The notes beneath the pieces were generated by a model. It saw nothing but the letters and a program-made list of their open reading frames with translations, made no database searches and was not told where the DNA came from. Both the position numbers and the translations under genes were made by a program. Shown here in pieces: positions 35,222 through 43,986 of a DNA stretch of 64,000 bases. The stretch comes from Sphingomonas glacialis (GTDB lineage: Bacteria > Pseudomonadota > Alphaproteobacteria > Sphingomonadales > Sphingomonadaceae). The stretch lies in the NCBI RefSeq assembly GCF_006439055.1, contig NZ_RCZC01000001.1, forward strand, positions 496,001-560,000, in the 5' to 3' direction. Numbering within the stretch: the first letter of the stretch is position 1; each line of letters begins with the position of its first letter.

Positions 35222-35256
35222 GTGACTTTCCGCGGGCCACTGTATTATACATACAC
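35222..35256 (+). promoter_or_regulatory. Possible sigma-70-type promoter upstream of infA
   Basis: GTGACT is followed after 15-17 bp by TATTATAC, in an AT-rich patch within the 293-bp gap between the S9 peptidase and infA. A short GCCCGC-TT-GCGGGC hairpin near 35150 is the only other structure seen in this gap. Box assignment is by eye only. Confidence 0.3.
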
Positions 35257-35387
35257 CACACCAAATCACGCCACGATCCGCAACCTTCGTCCCCTTTGCC
35301 CGCGCGGCTTTCCTTTTCGGGCGTCTTCGGCTATGCGCCGCGCTTCGCGAACACCGCACAAGATCACCCACATCCTCAGAGGTTTGT

Positions 35388-35606
35388 TTGGCAAAAGAAG
35401 AACTGCTCGAAATGCGCGGCCAGGTGGTGGAGCTTCTGCCCAACGCCATGTTCCGCGTGAAGCTTGAGAACGATCACGAAATTCTCGGTCACACCGCCGG
35501 CAAGATGCGCAAGAACCGCATCCGCGTGCTCGTCGGCGACGAGGTGCTGGTCGAGCTGACCCCGTACGATCTGACCAAGGGGCGGATCACCTATCGCTTC
35601 AAGTGA
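35388..35606 (+). CDS. infA: Translation initiation factor IF-1
   Basis: This 72-aa OB-fold protein ([20 protein letters not shown] ... [20 protein letters not shown]) is essentially the canonical alphaproteobacterial IF-1, which binds the 30S A-site during initiation. The start is TTG 35388, preceded by CAGAGGTTTG; the next in-frame ATG would remove the conserved first strand, so TTG is required. A non-ATG start for IF-1 may allow initiation-dependent feedback. maf and an RNase E/G gene follow closely on the same strand. Confidence 0.97.
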   Translation: MAKEELLEMRGQVVELLPNAMFRVKLENDHEILGHTAGKMRKNRIRVLVGDEVLVELTPYDLTKGRITYRFK

Positions 35607-35619
35607 GCGCGCATCGGCG

Positions 35620-36195
35620 ATGAGCGCGGCCCTGGTCCTCGCCTCCTCCTCGCCGCGCCGCCGCGATCTGCTCGCGCGGATCGGGGTGACGCCCGTGCGA
35701 ATCGAATCGCCCGACATCGACGAGACCCCGCTGACCGGCGAGGCGCCCCGCGTCTATGCGCTGCGGCTCGCGCTCGCCAAGGCGCAGGCGGTGGGCCGTG
35801 CCGCGGACGAGATCGTCCTCGCCGGCGACACGACGATCGCGCTCGGCCGCCGAATCCTGCCACCCGCCGAGACCGAGGACGTGCAGCGCCGCCTGCTCGG
35901 CCTGCTCTCGGGTCGGCGCCATCATTGCCTGAGCGCGGTGTGCGTCATCGCCGCCGACGGGACGGCGCGAACCCGGCTGTCGGACACGATCGTCGCATTC
36001 AAGCCGCTCTCCGCCGCCGAGATCGACGCCTACATCGCCAGCGGCGAAGGGCTCGGCAAGGCCGGCGGCTATGCCATCCAGGGCCGTGCCGAAGCGTTCG
36101 TGCGCTTCCTGTCGGGGTCGCATTCAGGCGTGATCGGCCTGCCCTTGTTCGAGACGCGCGCGCTGTTGCTCGCATCGGGCGTCGCGCTTGGCTGA
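35620..36195 (+). CDS. Maf-family nucleotide pyrophosphatase
   Basis: This 191-aa protein has LVLASSSPRRRDLLARIGVT (phosphate loop and basic residues), ALAKAQAV, LAGDTTIALGRRIL and GGYAIQGRAEAFVRFLSGSH near the C-terminus, typical of Maf proteins that hydrolyse non-canonical or UTP/dTTP nucleotides. The active-site aspartate is in AGDTTI, where ADT is more usual. It starts 13 bp after infA and is 6 bp before the RNase gene, a conserved infA-maf-rne/rng block. Confidence 0.92.
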   Translation: MSAALVLASSSPRRRDLLARIGVTPVRIESPDIDETPLTGEAPRVYALRLALAKAQAVGRAADEIVLAGDTTIALGRRILPPAETEDVQRRLLGLLSGRRHHCLSAVCVIAADGTARTRLSDTIVAFKPLSAAEIDAYIASGEGLGKAGGYAIQGRAEAFVRFLSGSHSGVIGLPLFETRALLLASGVALG

Positions 36196-36201
36196 AGGCC
36201 G

Positions 36202-37158
36202 ATGAGCGAATGGCTCTACGAGGCCGGGATCGGCGAGGCGCGCGCGGTGCTGGTCGCCGACGCAGGGATCGTCGAGGCGCGGATCGAGCTTGAGCAAACC
36301 GGCCCGCGGATCGGCGCAGTGCTGCCCGCCCGGCTGGTCGAGATCACGGTCAAGGGGCGCGAGGGTCGCGTTAGCTTCGCCGGCGGCGAGGCGATGCTCG
36401 CCCCGCTCCCGCCCGGCATCACGCAAGGGTCCACGCTGCTGGTCGAGCTGGTGCGCGAGGCGATCCCCGAGGGCCGCCGCACCAAGCTGCCTCGCTGCGC
36501 CCCCGCTGAAGGCCCCGAACGCGGCGGGCCGAGCCTGCTCGAGCGAATCACCGCGAGCGGCGTGGCCGTGCGGACCTGCCGTGCGCACGAGCCCGACCAT
36601 TTCGAGGCCGCCGGCTGGTCGGAGGTGCTCGAGGAAGCGCAGACCGGCGACATCGTCTTTACGGGATCGGTGGGCGGCGCACTGCGAGTGAGCCCGACCC
36701 CGGCGATGACGCTGTTCGACGTCGACGGCTATCCGCCGCTCGAGCCGCTCGCGCTCGCCGCGGCGCGCGCGGTCGCGGCGGCGATCGTGCGATTCGATAT
36801 CGGCGGGTCGATCGGCGTCGATTTCCCGACGCTCACCGGCAAGGCGGCGCGCGGCGCGGTCGATGCCGCACTCGACGCCGGCTTGCCGCAGCCGTTCGAG
36901 CGCACCGCGATGAACGGCTTCGGCTTCGTCCAGATCGTCCGCCGCCGTGCCCGCGTCTCGCTCCCCGAACTGCTCCGCGCCGATCCCGCCGCCGCCGAGG
37001 CGCGCGCTTTGCTCCGCCGAATCGAGCGCATCCCACCGCCGGCTCCGGCGCAGCACCGCGTGGCGCCGGGCGTGCAAAAAGTGCTCGCCGCCAATCCGCA
37101 CTGGATCGCCGAGCTCGCGCGGCGTACCGGCGTCACCCCGATCTTCGAGGTGGCATGA
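36202..37158 (+). CDS. Ribonuclease E/G-family protein, short form
   Basis: This 318-aa protein aligns with the catalytic half of RNase E/G. The N-terminal S1-like segment has ARLVEITVKGREGRVSFAGG; the DNase-I-like metal region keeps both aspartates (TLFDVDGYPPLEP and IGVDFPTLTGKAARG), equivalent to the catalytic pair of RNase E. It is about 170 residues shorter than E. coli RNase G (489 aa): no CPxC zinc link, small domain or arginine-rich scaffold is seen. Such short forms occur next to maf and yacG in Sphingomonadales. Whether it tetramerises without the zinc link is an open question. Confidence 0.88.
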   Translation: MSEWLYEAGIGEARAVLVADAGIVEARIELEQTGPRIGAVLPARLVEITVKGREGRVSFAGGEAMLAPLPPGITQGSTLLVELVREAIPEGRRTKLPRCAPAEGPERGGPSLLERITASGVAVRTCRAHEPDHFEAAGWSEVLEEAQTGDIVFTGSVGGALRVSPTPAMTLFDVDGYPPLEPLALAAARAVAAAIVRFDIGGSIGVDFPTLTGKAARGAVDAALDAGLPQPFERTAMNGFGFVQIVRRRARVSLPELLRADPAAAEARALLRRIERIPPPAPAQHRVAPGVQKVLAANPHWIAELARRTGVTPIFEVA

Positions 37159-37346
37159 TGGCGCGTTCCAAACCCTGTCCGCTGTGCGGCAAGCCGCCCG
37201 TCGCGGCCTTCTCCCCCTTCTGCTCGCAAGGCTGCCGCGACCGCGACCTGCTGCAGTGGCTGGGCGAGGGTTATGCGATCCCGGTACGCACTTTGCCCGG
37301 CGAAGAACACGAAGACGGGCTAGACACGCCCCGAGACCGCGACTAA
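37155..37346 (+). CDS. yacG: DNA gyrase inhibitor YacG
   Basis: This 63-aa zinc protein has four cysteines at 8, 11, 23 and 27 (CPLCGKPP ... FCSQGCRDRDLLQWL). It binds GyrB and limits supercoiling in E. coli. ATG 37155 overlaps the RNase stop by four bases (ATGA; a second ATG follows directly). An acidic C-terminal tail (GEEHEDGLDTPRDRD) ends the protein. tRNA-Phe begins 30 bp after its stop. Confidence 0.93.
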   Translation: MMARSKPCPLCGKPPVAAFSPFCSQGCRDRDLLQWLGEGYAIPVRTLPGEEHEDGLDTPRDRD

Positions 37347-37376
37347 GAGGCCGCTTCCCCGGAGCAATTCGGGTGT

Positions 37377-37452
37377 GCCCGAGTAGCTCAGTTGGTAGAG
37401 CATGCGACTGAAAATCGCAGTGTCGGTGGTTCGAATCCGCCCTCGGGCACCA
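37377..37452 (+). tRNA. tRNA-Phe (anticodon GAA), CCA encoded
   Basis: The acceptor stem GCCCGAG (37377-37383) pairs with CTCGGGC (37442-37448), followed by discriminator A and encoded CCA (37450-37452). The D arm GCTCAGTTGGTAGAGC is standard. The anticodon stem TGCGA/TCGCA surrounds loop CTGAAAA with anticodon GAA at 37410-37412. The T loop is GGTTCGAATCC. All positions fit elongator tRNA-Phe. Confidence 0.98.
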
Positions 37453-37477
37453 TTTTCCTGACAGTGTCGGAGAACTG

Positions 37478-38230
37478 GTGATGATGCGTACGGTCTTCAT
37501 CACGGGCGGAACCTCGGGGATCGGCGAGGCCGCCGTCCGCGCGTTCGCCGCTTCGGGGTGGCGCGTCGTGACCACCGGGCGCCGTGCCGACCGGCTGCAG
37601 GCGCTGGCCGATTCGCTCGGCGAAAACGTCCACACGCTCGCCTTCGACATTCGCGACCGCGCGGCGATGGAAGCGGCGATCGCTGGCCTGCCCGGCGACT
37701 TCGCGCAGATCGACCTGCTCATCAACAATGCCGGCCTCGCGCTCGGCACCGCGCCCGCGCAGGACGCCAAGCTCGACGATTGGCAGACGATGATCGACAC
37801 CAACGTCTCGGCGCTCGTCGCAGTGACGCGGACGCTGCTGCCCGGCCTCGTCGCGCGCAAGGGCGCGATCATCAACCTGTCCTCGGTCGCGGCGACCTAT
37901 CCTTACGCCGGCGGCAACGTCTATGGCGGCACCAAGGCGTTCGTCCACCAGTTCAGCCTAGGGCTGCGCGCCGATCTCCACGGCACCGGGGTGCGCGTCA
38001 CCTCGATCGAGCCGGGCATGGTCGAGACCGAATTCACCGTGGTGCGCACCGGCGGCAACCAGGCGGCGTCCGACACGCTCTATTCCGGTGCCAACCCGAT
38101 GACCGGCGACGACATCGCCGCGACCTTGCTGTGGGTCGCCGAGCTGCCGCCGCACCTCAACATCAACACGCTCGAACTGATGCCGGTCAACCAATCGTTC
38201 GCAGGGTTCGCGGTCGCTCGCCAGAGCTGA
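37478..38230 (+). CDS. SDR-family oxidoreductase, YdfG-like
   Basis: This 250-aa classical short-chain dehydrogenase binds the cofactor through TGGTSGIG near the N-terminus. The Arg pair in TTGRRADRL suggests NADP(H); NNAG and the active site S...YGGTK are present. The C-terminus LELMPVNQSFAGFAV closely follows YdfG (NADP-dependent 3-hydroxy acid / L-allo-threonine dehydrogenase). The start has three methionines (ATG 37478, 37481 in frame), so the exact initiator is uncertain by one codon. It stands 25 bp after the tRNA and is probably transcribed with or after it. Confidence 0.9.
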   Translation: MMMRTVFITGGTSGIGEAAVRAFAASGWRVVTTGRRADRLQALADSLGENVHTLAFDIRDRAAMEAAIAGLPGDFAQIDLLINNAGLALGTAPAQDAKLDDWQTMIDTNVSALVAVTRTLLPGLVARKGAIINLSSVAATYPYAGGNVYGGTKAFVHQFSLGLRADLHGTGVRVTSIEPGMVETEFTVVRTGGNQAASDTLYSGANPMTGDDIAATLLWVAELPPHLNINTLELMPVNQSFAGFAVARQS

Positions 38231-38343
38231 CCGACCGCCGATCATACGCGTCGGAGACGAAACCATATCAGCCTCGTAACGAGATTTTAGGGGGCTGCAC
38301 GCCACAAGGCGCGGGTCCGTAGTCCAGACAGGCCCGCCGCGAT

Positions 38344-40815
38344 ATGCGCTATCCCTTGATCGCTCCCAATCCGCCTCGGCTCAGCGACCATGTCGCGGCG
38401 CTGCAGCGCGTCGAGGCGTCGGGCCATTTCAGCAATAACGGTCCCGAAGTCCGCGTGTTCGAGGCCGAGGCGACGGCGCAGCTGTTCGGCGGACACGGCG
38501 CGAGCCTCGCGGTCAACAATGCGACGCTCGGGCTGATGATCGCGATCCGCGAAGCCGCGGGCGAGCGCACCGCCGGTCGCTACGCACTGATGCCCGCGCT
38601 GACCTTTGCGGCGACCGCACAGGCGGCGCTGTGGGCCGGCCTGACCCCGTTGATCTGCGACATCGACCCCGCCGACTGGACCGCGAGCGCCGAGGCCGAG
38701 GAGCGCCTGCTGCGCGAGCATGGCGACCGGATCGCGGTGCTGCTGCCCTATGCCACGTTCGGCACCGCGATCGACCTCGACCGCTATGCCTGGCTCCAGC
38801 GCGAACACGGCGTCGGCGTGGTGATCGACGCTGCCGCCTCGCTCGGCACCCGCGACGCGGGTGGTGGCGGGTTCGGCGCGGGGGCACCCTTTGCCGTCGT
38901 CCATTCGATGCACGCGACCAAGACCTTCGCGGTCGCCGAGGGCGGGCTGATCCATTCGGGCGACGCCGACCTGATCGCGCGGCTGCGCGCGATGGCCAAT
39001 TTCGGCTTCGAGGCCAATCGCAGCGCGACGCTGTTCGGCCTCAACGCCAAACTGCCCGAAGTGCTCGCGGTGATGGCGCGCGCCAAGCTCGCCGAGATCG
39101 ACACGGTTTGCGACCACCGCGCCGCGCTCGAAGCGGCGTATCGCACCGACCTGAAGGGCGTCGCGTTCCAGCAGGCGGAGGGCCAGCGACGCGCGAGCCA
39201 GTTCATGCCGGTGTTGCTCCCCGAATCGGTCGCCCACCGCCGCGCGGAAATCGCAGCCGCGCTCGCGGCGGTCGGGATCGGGTCGGGCCAATATTTCAGC
39301 CCGCACCTCGGCGAACAGCCGCTGTTCCAGCGGACCGCGACGATCCTGCCGACCCCGGTCGCCGATTCGATTGGGGCGCGCTCGCTCTCGCTGCCGGTGA
39401 CCGATGCGATGCGAGTCGCCGATGTCGCGGTGATCGCCGAGGCGTTCAATCGCATCCTGGCGCGCGAGCTCCGCACGCCAGCGCAGCCCCGGCAACAGAC
39501 GATCGCCTCGCTGCTCGTCGTCGGCGGCGGACCCGCCGGGACCGCGTTGCTCACCGCGGCGAGCAAGCGCGGCCGCTTGCCCGAGCTCGCCGGATCGGGG
39601 CTGGTCGTCGCCGAGCGCGAGGCGACGCTCGGCGAGGGGCGGATCGGCCGCTATGCGATCACCTCGGACAGCACCGCCGAGACCTTCCTCAGCGCGGTGC
39701 GCGACAATCCGCATCCCGAACTCGCCGCTCTGGTCGATCATCCGACCGGACAGGCGGTCGGCCAGTATATCGGCGCGCTCGGCGTGCCGCTGGTCGAGGC
39801 GGGGGCGTTCGTCCAGGCGGCCGGGCAACGCCTCCACGCGCTCGTCACGCAGCATGGCGGGACGGTGCTGACCGGGCACGACGTGCTCGCCACGGCGCGC
39901 GTCGCCGGCGGGCTGTGGTCGAGCCGCCTGCGCCGCCGCAGCGACGGGCACGAGTTCGACCAGCTCTCGAGCGCGGTCGCGATCGCCACCGGCGGCCACC
40001 AGCCGCTCGACCGGCTCACCGCGCAGCGCGTCGGCGGGGTTTCGCTCGTCAGCGAGGTCGGTGACCGGCTGATGCAATCAGACGAAGCGCTCGCGCTCGG
40101 CGGCCCCGAGAAGATCGTCGATCTGCTGTCGACCAAGCGCAATCCCAAGATCGTCGTGATCGGCGGATCGACCAGCGCGATCGCGACGATCGTCCTGCTG
40201 CTCAAGACCGCGAGCATCCCGCTCGGAGCGGGCGCGATCACGCTGCTCCATCGCCGTCCGCTGCGCCCCTTCTACCCCACCCCCGCCGCCGCCGAGGCCG
40301 AGGGCTTCACCGACTTCGCACCCGACGACATCTGCCCGGTAAGCGGCTTCGTCTACCGCCTCGCGGGCTTCCGGCTCGAAGCGCGCGAACTCGTGCTGCG
40401 CGAACTGCGCGTCGATGGCCGCACGCCCGATCCGCGCCTCACCGTCCATCAGGTCCGCGGCGACGACGACGCGGTCGCGCGCGCGCATCTCGCCGAGGCC
40501 GATCTCGTCATCGCGGCGCTCGGCTATCGTCCGCGTGCGCTGCCGGTGCACGATCAGGACGGCCGCCCGATCGCGCTTGCGGCGCATCAGGGCAGCGCGA
40601 TGGTCGACCGGCATTGCCGCATCCTCGATGCGACCGGCGTGGCGATCCCGGGGCTGTTCGGGATCGGGCTGGCGGCCGGCTTCGTGCCGTGGGGCCGGCT
40701 TGGCGGCGAGGCGAGCTTCTCGGGTCAGGCCAACGGACTGTGGCAATGGCAGAACGATGTCGGTGCGATGATCGTTGACCAGGTGCTCGGAGATGGCGCA
40801 CGAGCGGTGGCATGA
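38344..40815 (+). CDS. DegT/DnrJ/EryC1/StrS aminotransferase fused to FAD/NAD(P) oxidoreductase
   Basis: This 823-aa protein has two parts. Residues about 1-385 are a PLP-dependent sugar aminotransferase of the DegT family: SNNGPEVRVFEAEATAQLFG, LAVNNATLGLMIAIRE, D/A in VVIDAAASLGTR, and catalytic Lys193 in SMHATKTFAVAEGG. Residues about 390-823 are a flavoprotein oxidoreductase: LLVVGGGPAGTALLTAASKR (FAD), a second nucleotide motif KIVVIGGSTSAIATI near 602, and GLFGIGLAAGFVP at the C-terminus. The second half resembles SidA/lysine-ornithine monooxygenase-type proteins. No Shine-Dalgarno is clear before ATG 38344. It overlaps the following GT2 gene by four bases. Such a fusion suggests successive amination and oxidation (e.g. 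N-oxidation) of one sugar nucleotide; this is inference. Confidence 0.8.
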   Translation: MRYPLIAPNPPRLSDHVAALQRVEASGHFSNNGPEVRVFEAEATAQLFGGHGASLAVNNATLGLMIAIREAAGERTAGRYALMPALTFAATAQAALWAGLTPLICDIDPADWTASAEAEERLLREHGDRIAVLLPYATFGTAIDLDRYAWLQREHGVGVVIDAAASLGTRDAGGGGFGAGAPFAVVHSMHATKTFAVAEGGLIHSGDADLIARLRAMANFGFEANRSATLFGLNAKLPEVLAVMARAKLAEIDTVCDHRAALEAAYRTDLKGVAFQQAEGQRRASQFMPVLLPESVAHRRAEIAAALAAVGIGSGQYFSPHLGEQPLFQRTATILPTPVADSIGARSLSLPVTDAMRVADVAVIAEAFNRILARELRTPAQPRQQTIASLLVVGGGPAGTALLTAASKRGRLPELAGSGLVVAEREATLGEGRIGRYAITSDSTAETFLSAVRDNPHPELAALVDHPTGQAVGQYIGALGVPLVEAGAFVQAAGQRLHALVTQHGGTVLTGHDVLATARVAGGLWSSRLRRRSDGHEFDQLSSAVAIATGGHQPLDRLTAQRVGGVSLVSEVGDRLMQSDEALALGGPEKIVDLLSTKRNPKIVVIGGSTSAIATIVLLLKTASIPLGAGAITLLHRRPLRPFYPTPAAAEAEGFTDFAPDDICPVSGFVYRLAGFRLEARELVLRELRVDGRTPDPRLTVHQVRGDDDAVARAHLAEADLVIAALGYRPRALPVHDQDGRPIALAAHQGSAMVDRHCRILDATGVAIPGLFGIGLAAGFVPWGRLGGEASFSGQANGLWQWQNDVGAMIVDQVLGDGARAVA

Positions 40816-41867
40816 CTGCCCCCACCGTTAGTGTCATCATGCCCACCTATAATGGGGCGGAGCTGATCGGCGAGACGATCGCCTCGCTCCAGGCGCAGAC
40901 GTTTCCCGATTTCGAACTGATCATCGTCGACGACTGCTCGACCGACGCGACCGTCGCCGTCGCGCGCAGCTTTGACGATCCGCGGATCCGCGTGATCGAG
41001 GCGCCGACCAACCGCCGCGTCGTGCTGACGCGCAACGCCGCCTTTGCCGAGGCGCGCGGCCGCTATATCGCCGCGCTCGACCATGACGATCTGTGCCATC
41101 CGACGCGGCTCGCGCGGCAGGTCGCCTATCTCGACGCGCATCCCGAGATCGTGCTGGTCGGCAGCGCTGCCAACGTGCTGTTCGAAGGAGCGATCCTGCC
41201 CTCCGCGCTCGCGCCGCTCTCGACCCCGCTGCTGATCGAATGGCTGATGCAGATCGAGAATCCGCTCGTCTGGTCCTCGGTGATGATGCGGACCGACGCG
41301 GCGCGAAAGCTCGATCCGTTCCAGCGGCCCGAGCGCGTCTATGCCGAGGATTTCGATCTCTACCACCGGATCTCGGCCTTCGGCGGGATCGCGCGGATCG
41401 ACGACGAATTGCTGAGCTATCGGCGCCACGGCGGCGGCGCGTCGCAGCTCCAGGCGACCGCGATGCGCGAACGCGCGAGCGATGTCCTGGCCGATGCCTA
41501 TGCCCCGCTGTTCGGCGACGCAGCGGGCGAGACCGCTTCGTTGATCGGCCGCTACGTGATGGCGCAGCAGCCCGTTCCCGACCGCGCGACGTTCGAGCGC
41601 GTCGGCGAGACGCTCGTCACGCTGCAGGACGATTTCCTGCGGCGGCACACGCCCGATGCCGAAAGCCTCGCGCTGATCCGCTGGGAAACCGCGCGGCGCT
41701 GGGCACGGATCGGGCGCGCCGGCTTGCGCACCGGCCGGCTCAAGCTCGGCGACGCGACCGGCGTGCGGCCCGACCATCTGGGCATGGGCTATGCGGGGAT
41801 CGAGGAGCTGATCCTCTCGCGGCTGGTCGGCACGATCCGCTCGGCGCAGCGGCGCAAGAGCGGCTGA
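40812..41867 (+). CDS. GT2-family glycosyltransferase
   Basis: This 351-aa protein begins with the GT-A fold: VSVIMPTYNGAELIGETIAS, LIIVDDCSTDATVAVARSFD, and a DxD-type site ALDHDDLCHP; later AEDFDLYHRISAFG supplies the acceptor/catalytic ED. The C-terminal third has no recognised domain. No membrane helices are seen. Its ATG overlaps the stop of the aminotransferase-oxidoreductase fusion (ATGA). This tight coupling suggests that it transfers the sugar made by the fusion enzyme to a glycan, lipid or protein. Confidence 0.88.
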   Translation: MTAPTVSVIMPTYNGAELIGETIASLQAQTFPDFELIIVDDCSTDATVAVARSFDDPRIRVIEAPTNRRVVLTRNAAFAEARGRYIAALDHDDLCHPTRLARQVAYLDAHPEIVLVGSAANVLFEGAILPSALAPLSTPLLIEWLMQIENPLVWSSVMMRTDAARKLDPFQRPERVYAEDFDLYHRISAFGGIARIDDELLSYRRHGGGASQLQATAMRERASDVLADAYAPLFGDAAGETASLIGRYVMAQQPVPDRATFERVGETLVTLQDDFLRRHTPDAESLALIRWETARRWARIGRAGLRTGRLKLGDATGVRPDHLGMGYAGIEELILSRLVGTIRSAQRRKSG

Positions 41868-41875
41868 ACTACTCC

Positions 41876-41891
41876 ATCGGTATTTTCCGAT
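41876..41891 (+). promoter_or_regulatory. Putative ArsR operator, site 1
   Basis: The inverted repeat ATCGG-TATTTT-CCGAT is 41 bp upstream of the arsR start. An identical half-site pair with the same 6-bp spacer is repeated 38 bp downstream, suggesting a dimeric regulator bound at two sites. Confidence 0.5.
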
Positions 41892-41913
41892 AGGTCTTGC
41901 TCAAGCCAGAACC

Positions 41914-41929
41914 ATCGGGTAATTCCGAT
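41914..41929 (+). promoter_or_regulatory. Putative ArsR operator, site 2
   Basis: The inverted repeat ATCGG-GTAATT-CCGAT ends two bases before the arsR ATG. It shares half-sites and spacing with the copy at 41876-41891. Binding here would block the ribosome-binding region or the start of transcription. Confidence 0.5.
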
Positions 41930-41931
41930 GA

Positions 41932-42261
41932 ATGCCGACCGACGACGCCCTTTCGATTCTCGCCGCGCTTGCCCATCCGACGCGCCTCGCTGCGTTTCGG
42001 TTGCTCGTGCGGCACGAGCCCGACGGGCTCTCGACCGGCGACCTCGTCGCACAGACCGGCCTGACGCAGAGCACCTTCTCGACGCATCTCGCGGTGTTGG
42101 CGAAAGCCGGCCTCGTCACGTCGGAGAAGCGCGGCCGACAGATGATCCAGCGCGCGTCGATCGGCACGCTCAGCGACCTGATGCTGTTCCTCGCCAAGGA
42201 CTGTTGCGAGGGCCGGTCCGAGCTGTGCGCGCCGCTGATCGCCGACCTTGCCTGCTGCTGA
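41932..42261 (+). CDS. arsR: ArsR-family metalloregulator
   Basis: This 109-aa winged-helix repressor has the HTH LSTGDLVAQTGLTQSTFSTH and LAVLAKAGLVTSEKRGRQMI. Possible As(III)/Sb(III) thiols lie in the C-terminal part (KDCCEGRSELC, ending ADLACC) rather than in the alpha3 CVC motif of plasmid R773 ArsR, a ligand placement seen in other ArsR groups. It leads an arsR-arsC-arsB operon and is preceded by two matching inverted repeats likely to be its operators. Confidence 0.9.
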   Translation: MPTDDALSILAALAHPTRLAAFRLLVRHEPDGLSTGDLVAQTGLTQSTFSTHLAVLAKAGLVTSEKRGRQMIQRASIGTLSDLMLFLAKDCCEGRSELCAPLIADLACC

Positions 42262-42274
42262 CCCGGAGCCCGCC

Positions 42275-42700
42275 ATGACCGACATCATCGTCTATCACAA
42301 TCCCGCCTGCGGGACCTCGCGCAACGTGCTCGCGCTGATCCGCAACAGTGGGGTCGAGCCGCACGTCATCGAATATCTCAAGACCCCGCCCAAGCGCGCG
42401 TTGCTCGTCGAACTGATCGCGCGCGCCGGCCTGACGCCGCGCGAGCTGCTACGCAGCAAGGGCACGCCCTATGCCGAGCTCGGGCTGGAAGATGCGACGC
42501 TATCCGACGCGGCGCTGATCGACGCGATGATGGCGCATCCGATCCTGATCAATCGCCCGCTCGTCGTCTCGCCGCTCGGCGTCAGACTGTGCCGCCCGTC
42601 CGAGGCGGTGCTCGACATCCTGCCCGATCCGCAGCGCGGCGCCTTTGCCAAGGAGGACGGCGAAGCGGTGGTCGACGCCGCCGGCCAGCGGATCGCCTGA
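42275..42700 (+). CDS. arsC: Arsenate reductase, glutaredoxin-type
   Basis: This 141-aa enzyme reduces arsenate to arsenite with glutathione/glutaredoxin. The catalytic Cys12 is in [16 protein letters not shown], and the arginines needed for arsenate binding are in the C-terminal half ([20 protein letters not shown]). The start ATG 42275 is 13 bp after arsR. The stop TGA shares one base with the arsB start (TGATG), so arsC and arsB are coupled. Confidence 0.95.
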   Translation: MTDIIVYHNPACGTSRNVLALIRNSGVEPHVIEYLKTPPKRALLVELIARAGLTPRELLRSKGTPYAELGLEDATLSDAALIDAMMAHPILINRPLVVSPLGVRLCRPSEAVLDILPDPQRGAFAKEDGEAVVDAAGQRIA

Positions 42701-43986
42701 TGCTGCTTGCGCTGCTGATCTTCGTCGTCACGATCACGCTCGTCATCTGGCAGCCACGTGGCCTTGGGATCGGCTGGAGCGCGATGGGCGGGGCGGCGGT
42801 CGCGCTGCTGCTCGGCGTGGTCACGCTCGGCGACGTGCCGACGGTGTGGCACATCGTGTGGAACGCCACCGCCACCTTCGTGGCGATCATCATCACCAGC
42901 CTGTTGCTCGACGAAGCCGGGCTGTTCGAATGGTCCGCGCTGCATGTCGCGCGCTGGGGCGGTGGACGCGGCAAGCGGCTGTTCACGCTCGTCGTGCTGC
43001 TCGGCGCCGCGGTATCGGCGCTGTTCGCCAATGACGGCGCCGCGCTGATCCTCACCCCGATCGTCCTCGCGATGCTGCGCGCGCTCGGATACGGCGCGAA
43101 GGCGACGCTCGCCTTCGTGATGGCGGCAGGCTTCATCGCCGATACGGCGAGCCTGCCGCTCGTCGTCTCGAACCTCGTCAACATCGTCTCGGCCGATTTC
43201 TTCAAGCTCGGCTTCGGCGCCTATGCCAGCGTCATGCTCCCCGTCGATCTCGCCGCGATCGCCGCGACGTTGCTGGTCCTGCGGCTCTACTTCCGCCGCG
43301 ATATTCCAGCCGCCTATGATGCCACGCAGCTCCGTCAGCCATCGGAGGCGATCCGTGATCGCGCCACCTTCACCGTCGGCTGGTTCGTCTTGGCCGCGCT
43401 GCTGCTCGGCTTCTTCGTGCTCGATCCGCTCGGCGTACCGATCAGCGCGGTCGCCGCCGCGGGTGCGCTGATCCTGCTCGGCGTCGCGAGCCGTGGCACC
43501 GTCATCCAGACCGGCCAGGTGCTGCGCGGCGCGCCGTGGCAGGTCGTGATCTTCTCGCTCGGCATGTATCTCGTCGTCTACGGCCTGCGCAACGCCGGCC
43601 TGACCAACCAGGTCGCGCTGCTGCTCGACCGTGCGGCAACAGGCGGCGTGTGGGGTGCAGCGTTCGGCACCGGGATCATCGCCGCTTTGCTGTCGTCGGT
43701 GATGAACAACATGCCGAGCGTGCTGATCGGTGCGCTGGCGATCGATGCCAGCCACGCGACCGGCACGATCCGCGAGGCGATGGTCTACGCCAACGTCATC
43801 GGCTGCGACCTCGGCCCCAAGCTGACGCCGATCGGCTCGCTCGCCACCTTGCTGTGGCTCCATGTCCTTGCGCAAAAGGACGTGCGGATCGGCTGGGGCT
43901 ATTATTTCAAGGTCGGCGTGACGCTGACCGTCCCCGTGCTGCTCGTCACGCTCGCCGCACTCGCGCTGCGGCTCACGCTCGGCTGA
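42700..43986 (+). CDS. arsB: Arsenite efflux transporter ArsB
   Basis: This 428-aa integral membrane protein of the ArsB/NhaD superfamily has about 12 helices. Typical blocks are [52 protein letters not shown] and [36 protein letters not shown] near the end is diagnostic. It extrudes As(OH)3 or Sb(OH)3 using the proton gradient. No arsA is present, so it works alone. It meets the convergent antiporter with adjacent stop codons (TGA|TCA). Confidence 0.95.
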   Translation: MLLALLIFVVTITLVIWQPRGLGIGWSAMGGAAVALLLGVVTLGDVPTVWHIVWNATATFVAIIITSLLLDEAGLFEWSALHVARWGGGRGKRLFTLVVLLGAAVSALFANDGAALILTPIVLAMLRALGYGAKATLAFVMAAGFIADTASLPLVVSNLVNIVSADFFKLGFGAYASVMLPVDLAAIAATLLVLRLYFRRDIPAAYDATQLRQPSEAIRDRATFTVGWFVLAALLLGFFVLDPLGVPISAVAAAGALILLGVASRGTVIQTGQVLRGAPWQVVIFSLGMYLVVYGLRNAGLTNQVALLLDRAATGGVWGAAFGTGIIAALLSSVMNNMPSVLIGALAIDASHATGTIREAMVYANVIGCDLGPKLTPIGSLATLLWLHVLAQKDVRIGWGYYFKVGVTLTVPVLLVTLAALALRLTLG

